DNA from: Streptomyces sp. DvalAA-14
GTDB lineage: Bacteria > Actinomycetota > Actinomycetes > Streptomycetales > Streptomycetaceae
Length of the DNA: 39,648 nt
Reading direction: 5' to 3'
Assembly (NCBI RefSeq): GCF_900091855.1
Contig: NZ_FMCH01000349.1
Coordinates: 1-39,648, forward strand
A model generated the notes under the pieces. It ran no database searches. It saw only the letters and a list, made by a program, of their open reading frames with translations, and was not told where the DNA came from. Shown here piece by piece: positions 24,607 through 31,495 of the stretch (its first letter is position 1; every line of letters starts with the position of its first letter). Both the position numbers and the translations under genes were made by a program.

Positions 24607-24783
24607 TCAGTCCTCGGTGACCTCGGCCTCAACGGTGTTGTAGACACCGGACTTGCGTTGCACGAACGCCTTGACCTTCTCCCTCGCCTGCTCGGCATCG
24701 TCGGCTTCCGCCGTGCCCTCCCACTGCGACGACGTGCGGCCGATCGGGTTGTGACTGTTCGCGGTCCAACGGAACTTCGCCAT
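24607..24783 (-). CDS. small conserved hypothetical protein
   Basis: A 58-residue protein from ATG 24783 behind AGGAG at a good six-base spacing. It reads MAKFRWTANSHNPIGRTSSQ, then WEGTAEADDAEQAREKVKAF, and ends with an acidic EAEVTED. It looks like a small folded domain (two strands, a helix, a strand). It is separated by a long leader from the promoter near 25266 and is the first gene of the leftward transcript. The function is unknown; similar short proteins are common in Streptomyces mobile elements. Confidence 0.7.
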   Translation of the reverse strand: MAKFRWTANSHNPIGRTSSQWEGTAEADDAEQAREKVKAFVQRKSGVYNTVEAEVTED

Positions 24784-25258
24784 TGGTTCTCCTGATCCTT
24801 GGTCCGGCTCGGTCCGCCGCAGCGGCCGGGGCGTTTCGACCACTCCTCACGAGCAGTCACGGCCGCCGACCTCCGCCCTTACAAGACGGATGTCGGCGAC
24901 TGCGATCACTGGTGAGCGGGCTTCACCGGCCGACCGCCGCAGCGGCCTTGCCAGTCCCGAGCCCTAATCGGGCGCGCCATGTCTCTGCCTGGCACACAGC
25001 AGGGCAGCTCACATCGAGTGGCGCCCCAGAAGAGGGCGTTGTCCAGAGCCGATGTGCGGTGCGTACCGCGCCGACGCGCGGCACCGCTGCCGACGAACAT
25101 CACCCGGTCGTCACGGGGACAGGGACTCTCACCCCATCGCAAGTTCACTGTTCAGTTCTCAATCAACCAGCAGTCCGGAACCCCCGTTGGCGTGCGGCAA
25201 TGCCGCCGTGCCTCGGTCGTCTCCGCCCGCTTGTCCGCTCGCGTCTCCAACGGATTCA

Positions 25259-25302
25259 CATGCAGTACCTGTATTACAGGTACTGCATGGAGGCTGTGTC
25301 AA
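25259..25302 (-). promoter_or_regulatory. leftward promoter overlapped by a 31-bp palindrome
   Basis: On the minus strand TTGACA (25302-25297) and TGTAAT (25278-25273) are 18 bases apart, an almost ideal vegetative promoter, pointing at the transfer operon. The -10 lies inside a perfect palindrome at 25259-25289 with 15-bp arms (CATGCAGTACCTGTA) around one central base. A repressor bound there would cover the -10 and block transcription. The obvious candidates are the adjacent XRE/PLD protein and the GntR protein. The remainder of 24784-25455 shows no gene; it holds a 14-bp direct repeat (CCGCCGCAGCGGCC at 24814 and 24934). Confidence 0.75.
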
Positions 25303-25455
25303 GCAGCCCGCCGAATCTCGTCGGCTTCGCAAGAGGATTTCTTGGTGCACCATCAGCATCGGTGCAGGTCAGGGGACTTGGTTACCTCACCCATGGACAG
25401 CTCGGGTGCATCTGGTTACCGTCAAGAGGTCCCTGGACGTCCCAAGGGGGAGCAG

Positions 25456-26214
25456 ATGTCCAACGAGCGCTTACGGTCAGCCCTACTGGCTCAGGGCATG
25501 AGCGTGCAGGACCTGGCAGACGCCATAGAAGTCAACCCGAAGACCGTGGAACGCTGGATCACTCAGGGGAAAGTCCCGTACCGCCGGCACCAGTACGCCA
25601 CGGCGGCGCTGCTGAAGGTCGATGTGACCCTGATCTGGGACGACGCGCGCTCTGCTGACAGTGCGACGGACCTGAGCAAGGCAGAGATCATTGCTGTGTA
25701 CCCGCACCGGCACGTGGTTCCACCGGGCCTCTGGCGCGAGATGTACGCGCGGGCGCAGACGCACCTTGACGTACTCGTGTACTCCGGTTTCTTCCTCTCG
25801 GAAGATCCCCAGTTTCACGATCTTCTGAAAGGCAAAGCGGACGGGGGGTCTCGGGTCCGCATCCTGCTCGGCGACCCCGACTGTCCAGCAGTCCGTCAGC
25901 GCGGCATTGACGAGGGCCACCAGGTCATGGATGGGAAGATCCGCAACGCCCTGGTCAACTACCGCCCGCTCCTCGTGAGCCGTCCTGACATCGGCTTTAG
26001 GCTGCACGCGACGACGCTCTACAACTCCATCTACCGATCCGATGACGAGATGCTGGTCAACCCGCACGTCTACGGCATCGGCGCGTACATGGCCCCGGTC
26101 TACCACTTGCGCCGACTCCCCGGCGGTGGGCTGTTCAACACGTACGCCAATAGCATTGAGCACACCTGGGAAGGCGCACGCCAGGTCACAGACCACGACT
26201 TCACGGGAGCCTGA
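25456..26214 (+). CDS. XRE-type regulator with C-terminal PLD-like domain
   Basis: A 252-residue protein from ATG 25456 behind GGGGGAG. Residues about 5-55 form a helix-turn-helix (LLAQGMSVQDLADAIEVNPK, TVERWITQGKVPYR). The rest resembles a phospholipase-D-like fold (HLDVLVYSGFFLSEDPQFHD, RVRILLGDPDCPAVRQRG, FRLHATTLYNSIYRSDDEML). The usual HxKxxxxD catalytic motif is reduced to LHATTLYNSIYRSDD without the Lys, so it is probably a sensor rather than a hydrolase. It lies two bases from the Nudix gene and about 165 bp from the 31-bp palindrome, so it is a good candidate regulator of the transfer promoter. Confidence 0.8.
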   Translation: MSNERLRSALLAQGMSVQDLADAIEVNPKTVERWITQGKVPYRRHQYATAALLKVDVTLIWDDARSADSATDLSKAEIIAVYPHRHVVPPGLWREMYARAQTHLDVLVYSGFFLSEDPQFHDLLKGKADGGSRVRILLGDPDCPAVRQRGIDEGHQVMDGKIRNALVNYRPLLVSRPDIGFRLHATTLYNSIYRSDDEMLVNPHVYGIGAYMAPVYHLRRLPGGGLFNTYANSIEHTWEGARQVTDHDFTGA

Positions 26215-26216
26215 GC

Positions 26217-26690
26217 ATGGGACGCATCGACTACCTGCACGACCCTGCCGCACCGCCGGCCAACTCGGTCGTGCCGTCGGTCGTGGCGTTGGTCCAGAAC
26301 GATGCCGGGCAAGTCCTGATGATCAAGCGGTCGGACAACGGTCGGTGGGCACTGCCCGGGGGTGGTCACGATGCGGGGGAGTTCATCAGTGACACCGTGG
26401 TGCGCGAGGTGTGGGAGGAGACGGGAATCAAGGTCGAGGTCTTGGACCTGACAGGGATCTACACCGACCCCGGCCACGTGCTCGCCTACGACGATGGCGA
26501 AGTGCGTCAGCAGTTCAGCATGTGCTTCCGCGCGCGGCCGGTGGGAGGCGAGATCCGCACGAGCAGCGAGACCACCCAAGTCCGTTGGGCGGAGCCGGCG
26601 GACCTGTCCCAATACGACGTCCACCCCACGATGCGTCTGCGGATCGAGCACGCCATGGATCGCTCGCGCACGGCCCCCTACGTCGGCTAG
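26217..26690 (+). CDS. Nudix hydrolase, candidate immunity factor
   Basis: A 157-residue Nudix protein from ATG 26217, two bases after the XRE stop. The Nudix box is perfect: GGGHDAGEFISDTVVREVWE then ETGI. Nudix proteins are carried at this place by several AICEs; in pSAM2 the Nudix-motif protein Pif blocks entry of a second copy of the element. This protein could do the same, or act on a nucleotide signal together with the facing HD protein. Its TAG overlaps the convergent HD gene by four bases. The substrate is unknown. Confidence 0.85.
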   Translation: MGRIDYLHDPAAPPANSVVPSVVALVQNDAGQVLMIKRSDNGRWALPGGGHDAGEFISDTVVREVWEETGIKVEVLDLTGIYTDPGHVLAYDDGEVRQQFSMCFRARPVGGEIRTSSETTQVRWAEPADLSQYDVHPTMRLRIEHAMDRSRTAPYVG

Positions 26691-27253
26691 CGGGCCGCCG
26701 CTGCCAGGCGTTCAAGCACGCGCGCCGTGCTGGCCAGGATCTCCGGCTCGGCACGACGGATGAAGGTCCCGATCAGGCTGTCCGGCCCGTACCGGCCGGC
26801 GATCTCGTTCACCCGGTCAACCGGATTGGTCGGAGTGCCATCCGGCGTGGTGTTCATGTCGCAGTAGGTCACCGCGTCGATGAGGGATGCAGGCGGCCGG
26901 GGGAACTCTGCTTCCAGTTCTTCACGCAGCCCGCGCGCTTCCGCCTCCATCCACGCGCACGAGTGGTGCGCGACTAGGCCCACCACCCGGGGGTCGCCAC
27001 CGACCGTGTCCCGCAGGTACCGGGCGCCATCCAGCGGGTGGAACCCGGTCTTGGCCAGGTCGGGGGAGTAGCCGACATCGTGCAGCACCGCGGCGGCTTC
27101 CAGCACCTCAGCGTCCGCACCGAGTAGGGCCGCGAGGTTCCGAGCCCGCTGGGCAACCCCGAGACTGTGCTCCCAGCGACGTGGCAGCGGCCCGGCGAGC
27201 AGCGATTCGGCAAGCGGGTACGCCCACTCCGTGAGTCCCGTGCTGGTGGTCAA
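26687..27253 (-). CDS. HD domain phosphohydrolase
   Basis: A 188-residue protein of the HD superfamily (metal-dependent phosphohydrolases): RRWEHSLGVAQRARNLAALL provides the first His, EAAAVLHDVGYSPD the HD pair, and VVGLVAHHSCAWMEAEARGL later His ligands. The start is taken as TTG 27253, which overlaps the GntR stop by four bases (TTGA). It is the third gene of the leftward membrane-protein/GntR/HD operon and converges on the Nudix gene. The substrate is probably a nucleotide, but nothing here defines it. Confidence 0.82.
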   Translation of the reverse strand: MTTSTGLTEWAYPLAESLLAGPLPRRWEHSLGVAQRARNLAALLGADAEVLEAAAVLHDVGYSPDLAKTGFHPLDGARYLRDTVGGDPRVVGLVAHHSCAWMEAEARGLREELEAEFPRPPASLIDAVTYCDMNTTPDGTPTNPVDRVNEIAGRYGPDSLIGTFIRRAEPEILASTARVLERLAAAAR

Positions 27254-27720
27254 GGCTGGAAACGCCCCTCTCGGCTCGGCAAGGCCAGTACGGTACGTAG
27301 CTTGCCCTGTCCGCCCTCGCTGAGCAGCCCCTGAGCCTCAAGTTTGTCTAGTGCCCTGCGAATGGTCGGCCGGGAGACGCCAAACCGCTCGCACAACGAA
27401 CTTGAGCTAGGGAATTCAGCTCCCACTGTAAGGCCATCATCGATTATCACTTGAGCGATTTCTATCGTCAGCGGGGGCCTCTCCGGTTGATCACCACTTT
27501 GTATGGTTTGCCATCTAGCTCCTGGTACCCGGCGGGCTAGAGATTCTTTCTCAAGAAAAGCGAAGGCGCGGAGCGCGACGCCGCGTGATACATCGTGACG
27601 CTCCATGATTTCCGCTATTGACGGTAGTTCGACCATGTCTGGATTATCACGCATCTCCTGCATAAGCTCGGTCGCGATCTTCATGTAGGTTCCTCGGGGA
27701 TTGACTGGCTTCTCCTTCAC
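27250..27720 (-). CDS. GntR-like regulator with two winged-helix motifs
   Basis: A 156-residue protein from GTG 27720. It seems to carry two GntR-type helix-turn-helices and no ligand domain: ELPSIAEIMERHDVSRGVAL with RAFAFLEKE (about 30-60), and EFPSSSSLCERFGVSRPTIR with RALDKLEAQGLL (about 102-135). In pSAM2 the GntR regulator KorSA represses transfer and replication; this may be a functional counterpart. GTGA overlaps the membrane-protein stop and its TGA overlaps the HD start. Its first part lies within AT-richer DNA (see 27717-28883). Confidence 0.82.
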   Translation of the reverse strand: MKEKPVNPRGTYMKIATELMQEMRDNPDMVELPSIAEIMERHDVSRGVALRAFAFLEKESLARRVPGARWQTIQSGDQPERPPLTIEIAQVIIDDGLTVGAEFPSSSSLCERFGVSRPTIRRALDKLEAQGLLSEGGQGKLRTVLALPSREGRFQP

Positions 27721-28883
27721 CGATCCTCCTCGTCGGATGTGCCGCGGACTGCTTTTTTCGCTTCCACTGTATGGATGTCCGGATATGGGTAGAAATTCCG
27801 CATCGAGTGCAGCGTTGCAGAAATGTTGTCCCAGTTGATCCTTTCTAGGAAGGCGTCGAAGTCGAAATCTTTCCTAAGCCGAGCCATAAACGGCTCGACC
27901 CAGCCGTAATAGTTCGTGCTCCCTTGCAGGAGGACTGAGAAGCGACGCTTAACGGAGACTTTAACGAAGACCTTCACCTCCATGGCGCTTGCCTTGAAGG
28001 GGTCGAGGTTCATGTATTCTTGCAAAAAATTGAAGGGGACACCCGCCCCGAATCCGTCGCAGACCACTGCAAAATCTATGTCGACTAGCGGCCCCCGGAT
28101 GGCGAGAGACCCGATCGATTCCTTATCGCTCCGGGAAATTCTACTTCCTTGGGGGAGTGTTAGCGAAAAGTGGTGGTAATACTTGTCGCCACTGTAGGCT
28201 GAGACAACTATGGTCGTGATAATTTTATCTCCCGACATCACCCGCTCTGGTTTAGTGCTTGAAGGCCCGAAGCCGTCTCTATCGGCTAGGTCACGGGAGA
28301 ATAGCTCAAATAGTCGGTTCCCTAGTAGAATCTCCGGGAGATCATCGCGAGCGTAATCTTTGATCCTATCTGCGTCGCGCTTGCTGTTGAAATAATCGGT
28401 TAGTTGGGTCGCAAGCGTTTCGAGAATTTGGTACTCGACGGCTTCTTTGATGATCCTCAGAGCTGGACCCAATCGCTCTTCACGGTTGGATGGCCCATCA
28501 GCTTCGCGCTCAAAAGATTTTTCCCATTGTGCTTTGATTGCGGGATTCTCGGCGAAGGCTGCGCGAGTGTGTCGGGTCAGCGCTTCCGAAAATTCATATT
28601 CGGCGGCAGGAGCCAATGCTTCTCTTTCGGCCAAGAAAAAAGCGGACGAAAATGATGCATCATAGACGCGGGGCCTAGTTTTTTGAATGATCAGATATGC
28701 GGCGCAAGCGAGGGAAAGCGACCCGCCGAGAATGCATGAGGCCGTCGTTCCGATAAGCTCGTAAACCCCGGCGCCCAGGACAGCAATGGCAAATGCTAGA
28801 ACTCCTGCGAGAGTCAGTGTCTCCTGGATGCTTCCCCGTGATTCCCGGATTTGGGATATGAAGCCAAGATCATCATTCTGCAT
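27717..28883 (-). CDS. two-helix membrane protein of unknown function in AT-rich DNA
   Basis: A 388-residue protein read from ATG 28883; TTG 28895 is an in-frame alternative. Two adjacent membrane helices lie at about 27-72 (LTLAGVLAFAIAVLGAGVYE, LGGSLSLACAAYLII), followed by ~315 soluble residues with no motif that I recognise (GDKYYHHFSLTLPQ, IDFAVVCDGFGAGVPFNFLQ, RRFSVLLQGSTNYYGWVEPF). Codon use is plainly different from its neighbours, with many A/T third positions, so it is a recent arrival. It is the first gene of an operon with the GntR and HD genes (GTGA overlap) and sits against attR, the usual place for cargo. A defence or exclusion role is possible but not shown. Confidence 0.75.
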   Translation of the reverse strand: MQNDDLGFISQIRESRGSIQETLTLAGVLAFAIAVLGAGVYELIGTTASCILGGSLSLACAAYLIIQKTRPRVYDASFSSAFFLAEREALAPAAEYEFSEALTRHTRAAFAENPAIKAQWEKSFEREADGPSNREERLGPALRIIKEAVEYQILETLATQLTDYFNSKRDADRIKDYARDDLPEILLGNRLFELFSRDLADRDGFGPSSTKPERVMSGDKIITTIVVSAYSGDKYYHHFSLTLPQGSRISRSDKESIGSLAIRGPLVDIDFAVVCDGFGAGVPFNFLQEYMNLDPFKASAMEVKVFVKVSVKRRFSVLLQGSTNYYGWVEPFMARLRKDFDFDAFLERINWDNISATLHSMRNFYPYPDIHTVEAKKAVRGTSDEEDR

Positions 28884-28997
28884 AATGAGTCCCAATCGGG
28901 ATACGGCACTGGGCCAAGGTGCAAGATAGGGCGTGCTCGATCCTAGAGCCTTGGGCCAGGCCGCCGTGGGAGAAAAGCGGGAAGTCGGGCCGTCCCT

Positions 28998-29102
28998 GGG
29001 CCGTCAGGCGACGGCCCGGGACCGCCACGGACCACCAGAGACGACCGTCACCCGGCCGTCCGGACTGGCCATGGCGCCGGGTCTGAGAGACTGGACGGCA
29101 TC
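28998..29102 (+). promoter_or_regulatory. element-borne copy of the rlmN upstream region
   Basis: These 105 bp resemble the native rlmN upstream region at 11994-12106, with shared blocks and small gaps (roughly three quarters identical by eye), and end directly at the rlmN ATG. Because strand exchange was inside the 26-bp core, this DNA came with the element. It now supplies the promoter region and ribosome site of rlmN. The ribosome site reads GGACGG here (29093-29098) where the native copy has GGGAGG. An 8-bp hairpin (28998-29017) is formed by GGGCCGTC/GACGGCCC. Confidence 0.75.
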
Positions 29103-29122
29103 ATGCCTGTGCCCGGAGAACT
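29097..29122 (+). repeat. attachment core, right junction (attR)
   Basis: This is the second copy of the 26-bp core, identical to 12101-12126. It includes the functional rlmN start codon ATG 29103 and codons 1-6; host sequence resumes at codon 7 (L-T-F). Confidence 0.9.
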
Positions 29123-30239
29123 TACTTTCGCTGTGCCGCGCGGAGCCAAGAAGCCGCCGCGGCACCTCGCCGACCTTTCGCCCGCGGAGCGGAAGGAGGC
29201 GGTGGCCGCGCTCGGGGAGAAGCCGTTCCGGGCCAAGCAGCTGTCGCAGCACTACTTCGCCCGGTACGCGGACGATCCGGCGGCGTGGACGGACATCCCG
29301 GCCGCGTCGCGGGGGAAGCTGGCCGAGGACCTGCTGCCGGAGCTGATGACGGTGGTCCGGCACGCCTCGTGCGACGACGGCGACACCCGCAAGACGCTGT
29401 GGCGGCTGTTCGACGGGACGCTCGTCGAATCGGTGCTGATGCGCTACCCGGACCGCGTGACGATGTGCATCTCCTCGCAGGCCGGCTGCGGGATGAACTG
29501 CCCGTTCTGCGCCACCGGCCAGGCCGGCCTGGACCGGAACCTGTCGACGGCGGAGATCGTGCACCAGATCGTGGCGGGCATGCGCTCCCTGCGCGACGGC
29601 GAGGTGCCCGGGAGCGCCTCCCGGGCCGCCGGCTCCGAGGCGGGCCCCGCCCGGCTGTCGAACATCGTCTTCATGGGCATGGGCGAACCGCTGGCGAACT
29701 ACAACCGCGTGGTCGGCGCCATCCGGCGCCTCACCGACCCCGAGCCGGACGGCCTCGGCCTGTCCCAGCGCGGCATCACCGTGTCCACGGTGGGCCTGGT
29801 CCCGGCGATGAACCGGTTCGCCGACGAGGGCTTCAAGTGCCGCCTGGCGGTGTCGCTGCACGCTCCCGACGACGAGCTGCGCGACACCCTGGTACCGGTC
29901 AACACCCGGTGGAAGGTCCGCGAGGTGCTGGACGCCGCCTGGCGGTACTCCGACCTGTCCGGCCGCCGGATCTCCATCGAGTACGCCCTGATCCGCGACA
30001 TCAACGACCAGGCATGGCGGGCCGACCGGCTGGGCCGGATGCTGAAGAGCCACCGGGTGCACGTCAACCTGATCCCGCTCAACCCCACCCCCGGCTCCCG
30101 GTGGACGGCGTCCCGGCCCGAGGACGAGCGGGCGTTCGTCGCCGCGCTGGAGGCGCACGGCGTGCCTGTGACCGTGCGGGACACCCGGGGCCAGGAGATC
30201 GACGGGGCCTGCGGTCAGCTGGCGGCGTCCGAACGCTGA
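29103..30239 (+). CDS. rlmN: 23S rRNA (adenine2503-C2) methyltransferase RlmN
   Basis: A 378-residue radical SAM enzyme that methylates C2 of A2503 in 23S rRNA (and A37 in some tRNAs). The 4Fe-4S motif CGMNCPFC (C129, C133, C136) is in [21 protein letters not shown]-like context, and [34 protein letters not shown] and [14 protein letters not shown] follow as in the family. The start at ATG 29103 lies in the element attachment core, so the first six codons are shared with the displaced copy at 12107. The coding frame is intact, but its ribosome site and upstream region now come from the element. Confidence 0.96.
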   Translation: MPVPGELTFAVPRGAKKPPRHLADLSPAERKEAVAALGEKPFRAKQLSQHYFARYADDPAAWTDIPAASRGKLAEDLLPELMTVVRHASCDDGDTRKTLWRLFDGTLVESVLMRYPDRVTMCISSQAGCGMNCPFCATGQAGLDRNLSTAEIVHQIVAGMRSLRDGEVPGSASRAAGSEAGPARLSNIVFMGMGEPLANYNRVVGAIRRLTDPEPDGLGLSQRGITVSTVGLVPAMNRFADEGFKCRLAVSLHAPDDELRDTLVPVNTRWKVREVLDAAWRYSDLSGRRISIEYALIRDINDQAWRADRLGRMLKSHRVHVNLIPLNPTPGSRWTASRPEDERAFVAALEAHGVPVTVRDTRGQEIDGACGQLAASER

Positions 30240-30297
30240 GCTGCCGCCGGGCAGCGGGCGACGCCCTGCTACCGTGCAGGCATATAAATGAACATTC

Positions 30298-30390
30298 CGA
30301 CAGGGGAGCGCCTGCGACGGCGCTGAGAGTGCGGCCCCCGAGGCCGCAGACCCTCCAACCTGATCCGGGTCATACCGGCGTAGGGAGTCA
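30298..30390 (+). promoter_or_regulatory. TPP riboswitch (THI element)
   Basis: The leader of thiB contains the conserved TPP-riboswitch blocks in order: AGGGGAGC, GGCGCTGAGAGTGCGG, GCAGACCCTCCAACCTGATC, CGGGTCATACCGGCGTAGGGAG. The last block ends just before the thiB start, so the switch probably hides the ribosome site when thiamine pyrophosphate is plentiful. A TATAAA at 30283-30288 is positioned as a -10 for a start near 30295, though no good -35 accompanies it. Confidence 0.93.
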
Positions 30391-30394
30391 GCAC

Positions 30395-31495
30395 ATGAAG
30401 TCCGTCCGTCGGCGTGTCATCGGCACGCTCGTCCTGGCCACCGCGGGAGCCACCGTGCTGGCCGCGTGCGGCAGCAGCTCGGATTCCGGCAGCAAGGGCG
30501 GGAGCGGCGCGGCGGCGTCCAAGACCGTCACCCTCGTCAGTCACGACTCCTTCGCGGCGTCCAAGCCGGTCCTCGCGGAATTCACCAAGGAGACCGGCTA
30601 CACCGTCAAGGTGCTGCGCGGCGGTGACGCCGGCGCCGCCGTGAACCAGGCGATCCTCACCAAGGACCACCCGCGCGGCGACGTCTTCTTCGGCGTCGAC
30701 AACACCCTGCTGTCCCGCGCCCTGGACAACGGCCTGTTCGACCCGTACACGGCCAAGGACCTCGACCAGGTGTCCTCCGACGTCCAGTTGGACGCCGCGC
30801 GGCACCGCGTCACTCCCATCGACTCCGGCGACGTGTGCGTCAACTACGACCGGGCCTACTTCACCGCGCACAAGCTCAGCCCCCCGCAGACCTTCGCCGA
30901 CCTGGTCAAGCCGCAGTACAAGAACCTGCTGGTCACCGAGAACGTCAGCACCTCCTCCCCGGGCCTGGCCTTCATGCTCGGCAGCGCCGCCACCTTCGGC
31001 GACAGCGGCTGGCAGTCGTACTGGAAGCAGCTCAAGAGCAACGGCGTCCAGGTCGTCGACAGCTGGGAGCAGGCCTACGACCAGAGCTTCTCCGGCTCGG
31101 GCGCGGGCAAGAAGGCCGGGGGCGACCGGCCGCTGGTCGTCTCCTACGCCTCCAGCCCGCCCGCCGAGGTGGTCGGCGTCAGCCCGGAGCCCGCGCAGTC
31201 GCCGGTCGGGGTCTCCACCGGCACCTGCTTCCGGCAGATCGAGTTCGCCGGGCTGCTGCACGGCGCGAAGAACACCGCGGGCGGCAAGGCACTGATCGAC
31301 TTCATGATCAGCAAGGTGTTCCAGGAGGACATGCCGCTGCAGATGTACGTGGACCCGGTGCGCAAGGGCGCCACCGAGCCCGCGGTGTTCGTCAAGTACG
31401 GGGCGAAGATCGACCACCCGACGACGCTGGCGCCCGACAAGATCGCGGCCGTGCGGGACGACTGGGTGAAGGCATGGACGTCGATCGTCCTGTGA
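30395..31495 (+). CDS. thiB: thiamine-type ABC transporter substrate-binding lipoprotein
   Basis: A 366-residue exported lipoprotein: signal peptide VIGTLVLATAGATVLAACGS with lipobox LAAC (Cys near residue 25). The mature part resembles ThiB/TbpA and iron-type binding proteins (KTVTLVSHDSFAASKPVLAE, GDVFFGVDNTLLSRALDNGL, VSTSSPGLAFMLGSAATFG, SYASSPPAEVV). Control by a TPP riboswitch and linkage to the fused permease and ATPase support thiamine, or a thiamine phosphate or precursor, as substrate. The stop is overlapped by the permease start. Confidence 0.92.
   Translation: MKSVRRRVIGTLVLATAGATVLAACGSSSDSGSKGGSGAAASKTVTLVSHDSFAASKPVLAEFTKETGYTVKVLRGGDAGAAVNQAILTKDHPRGDVFFGVDNTLLSRALDNGLFDPYTAKDLDQVSSDVQLDAARHRVTPIDSGDVCVNYDRAYFTAHKLSPPQTFADLVKPQYKNLLVTENVSTSSPGLAFMLGSAATFGDSGWQSYWKQLKSNGVQVVDSWEQAYDQSFSGSGAGKKAGGDRPLVVSYASSPPAEVVGVSPEPAQSPVGVSTGTCFRQIEFAGLLHGAKNTAGGKALIDFMISKVFQEDMPLQMYVDPVRKGATEPAVFVKYGAKIDHPTTLAPDKIAAVRDDWVKAWTSIVL

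Larger units (their letters stand above)
12101..29122. mobile_element. actinomycete integrative and conjugative element (AICE) in the 5' end of rlmN
   Basis: The ends are identical 26-bp cores at 12101-12126 and 29097-29122, giving about 17.0 kb from core to core. The content fits the AICE plan: tyrosine integrase and excisionase beside one end, a primase-polymerase-based replication module, Spd-like membrane proteins, a single FtsK/TraB translocase for double-stranded DNA transfer, a GntR-type regulator and a Nudix gene reminiscent of the pSAM2 immunity gene pif. All core functions appear intact, so it may still excise and transfer. The left core splits rlmN after codon six; the complete rlmN frame is regenerated at the right junction. 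Confidence 0.9.

Noticed and set aside
24979-25455. N-terminal extension of the XRE/PLD regulator to 411 residues
   Set aside because: The extension runs through the promoter/operator palindrome and lacks protein-like composition; ATG 25456 has an excellent ribosome site and starts right at the helix-turn-helix.
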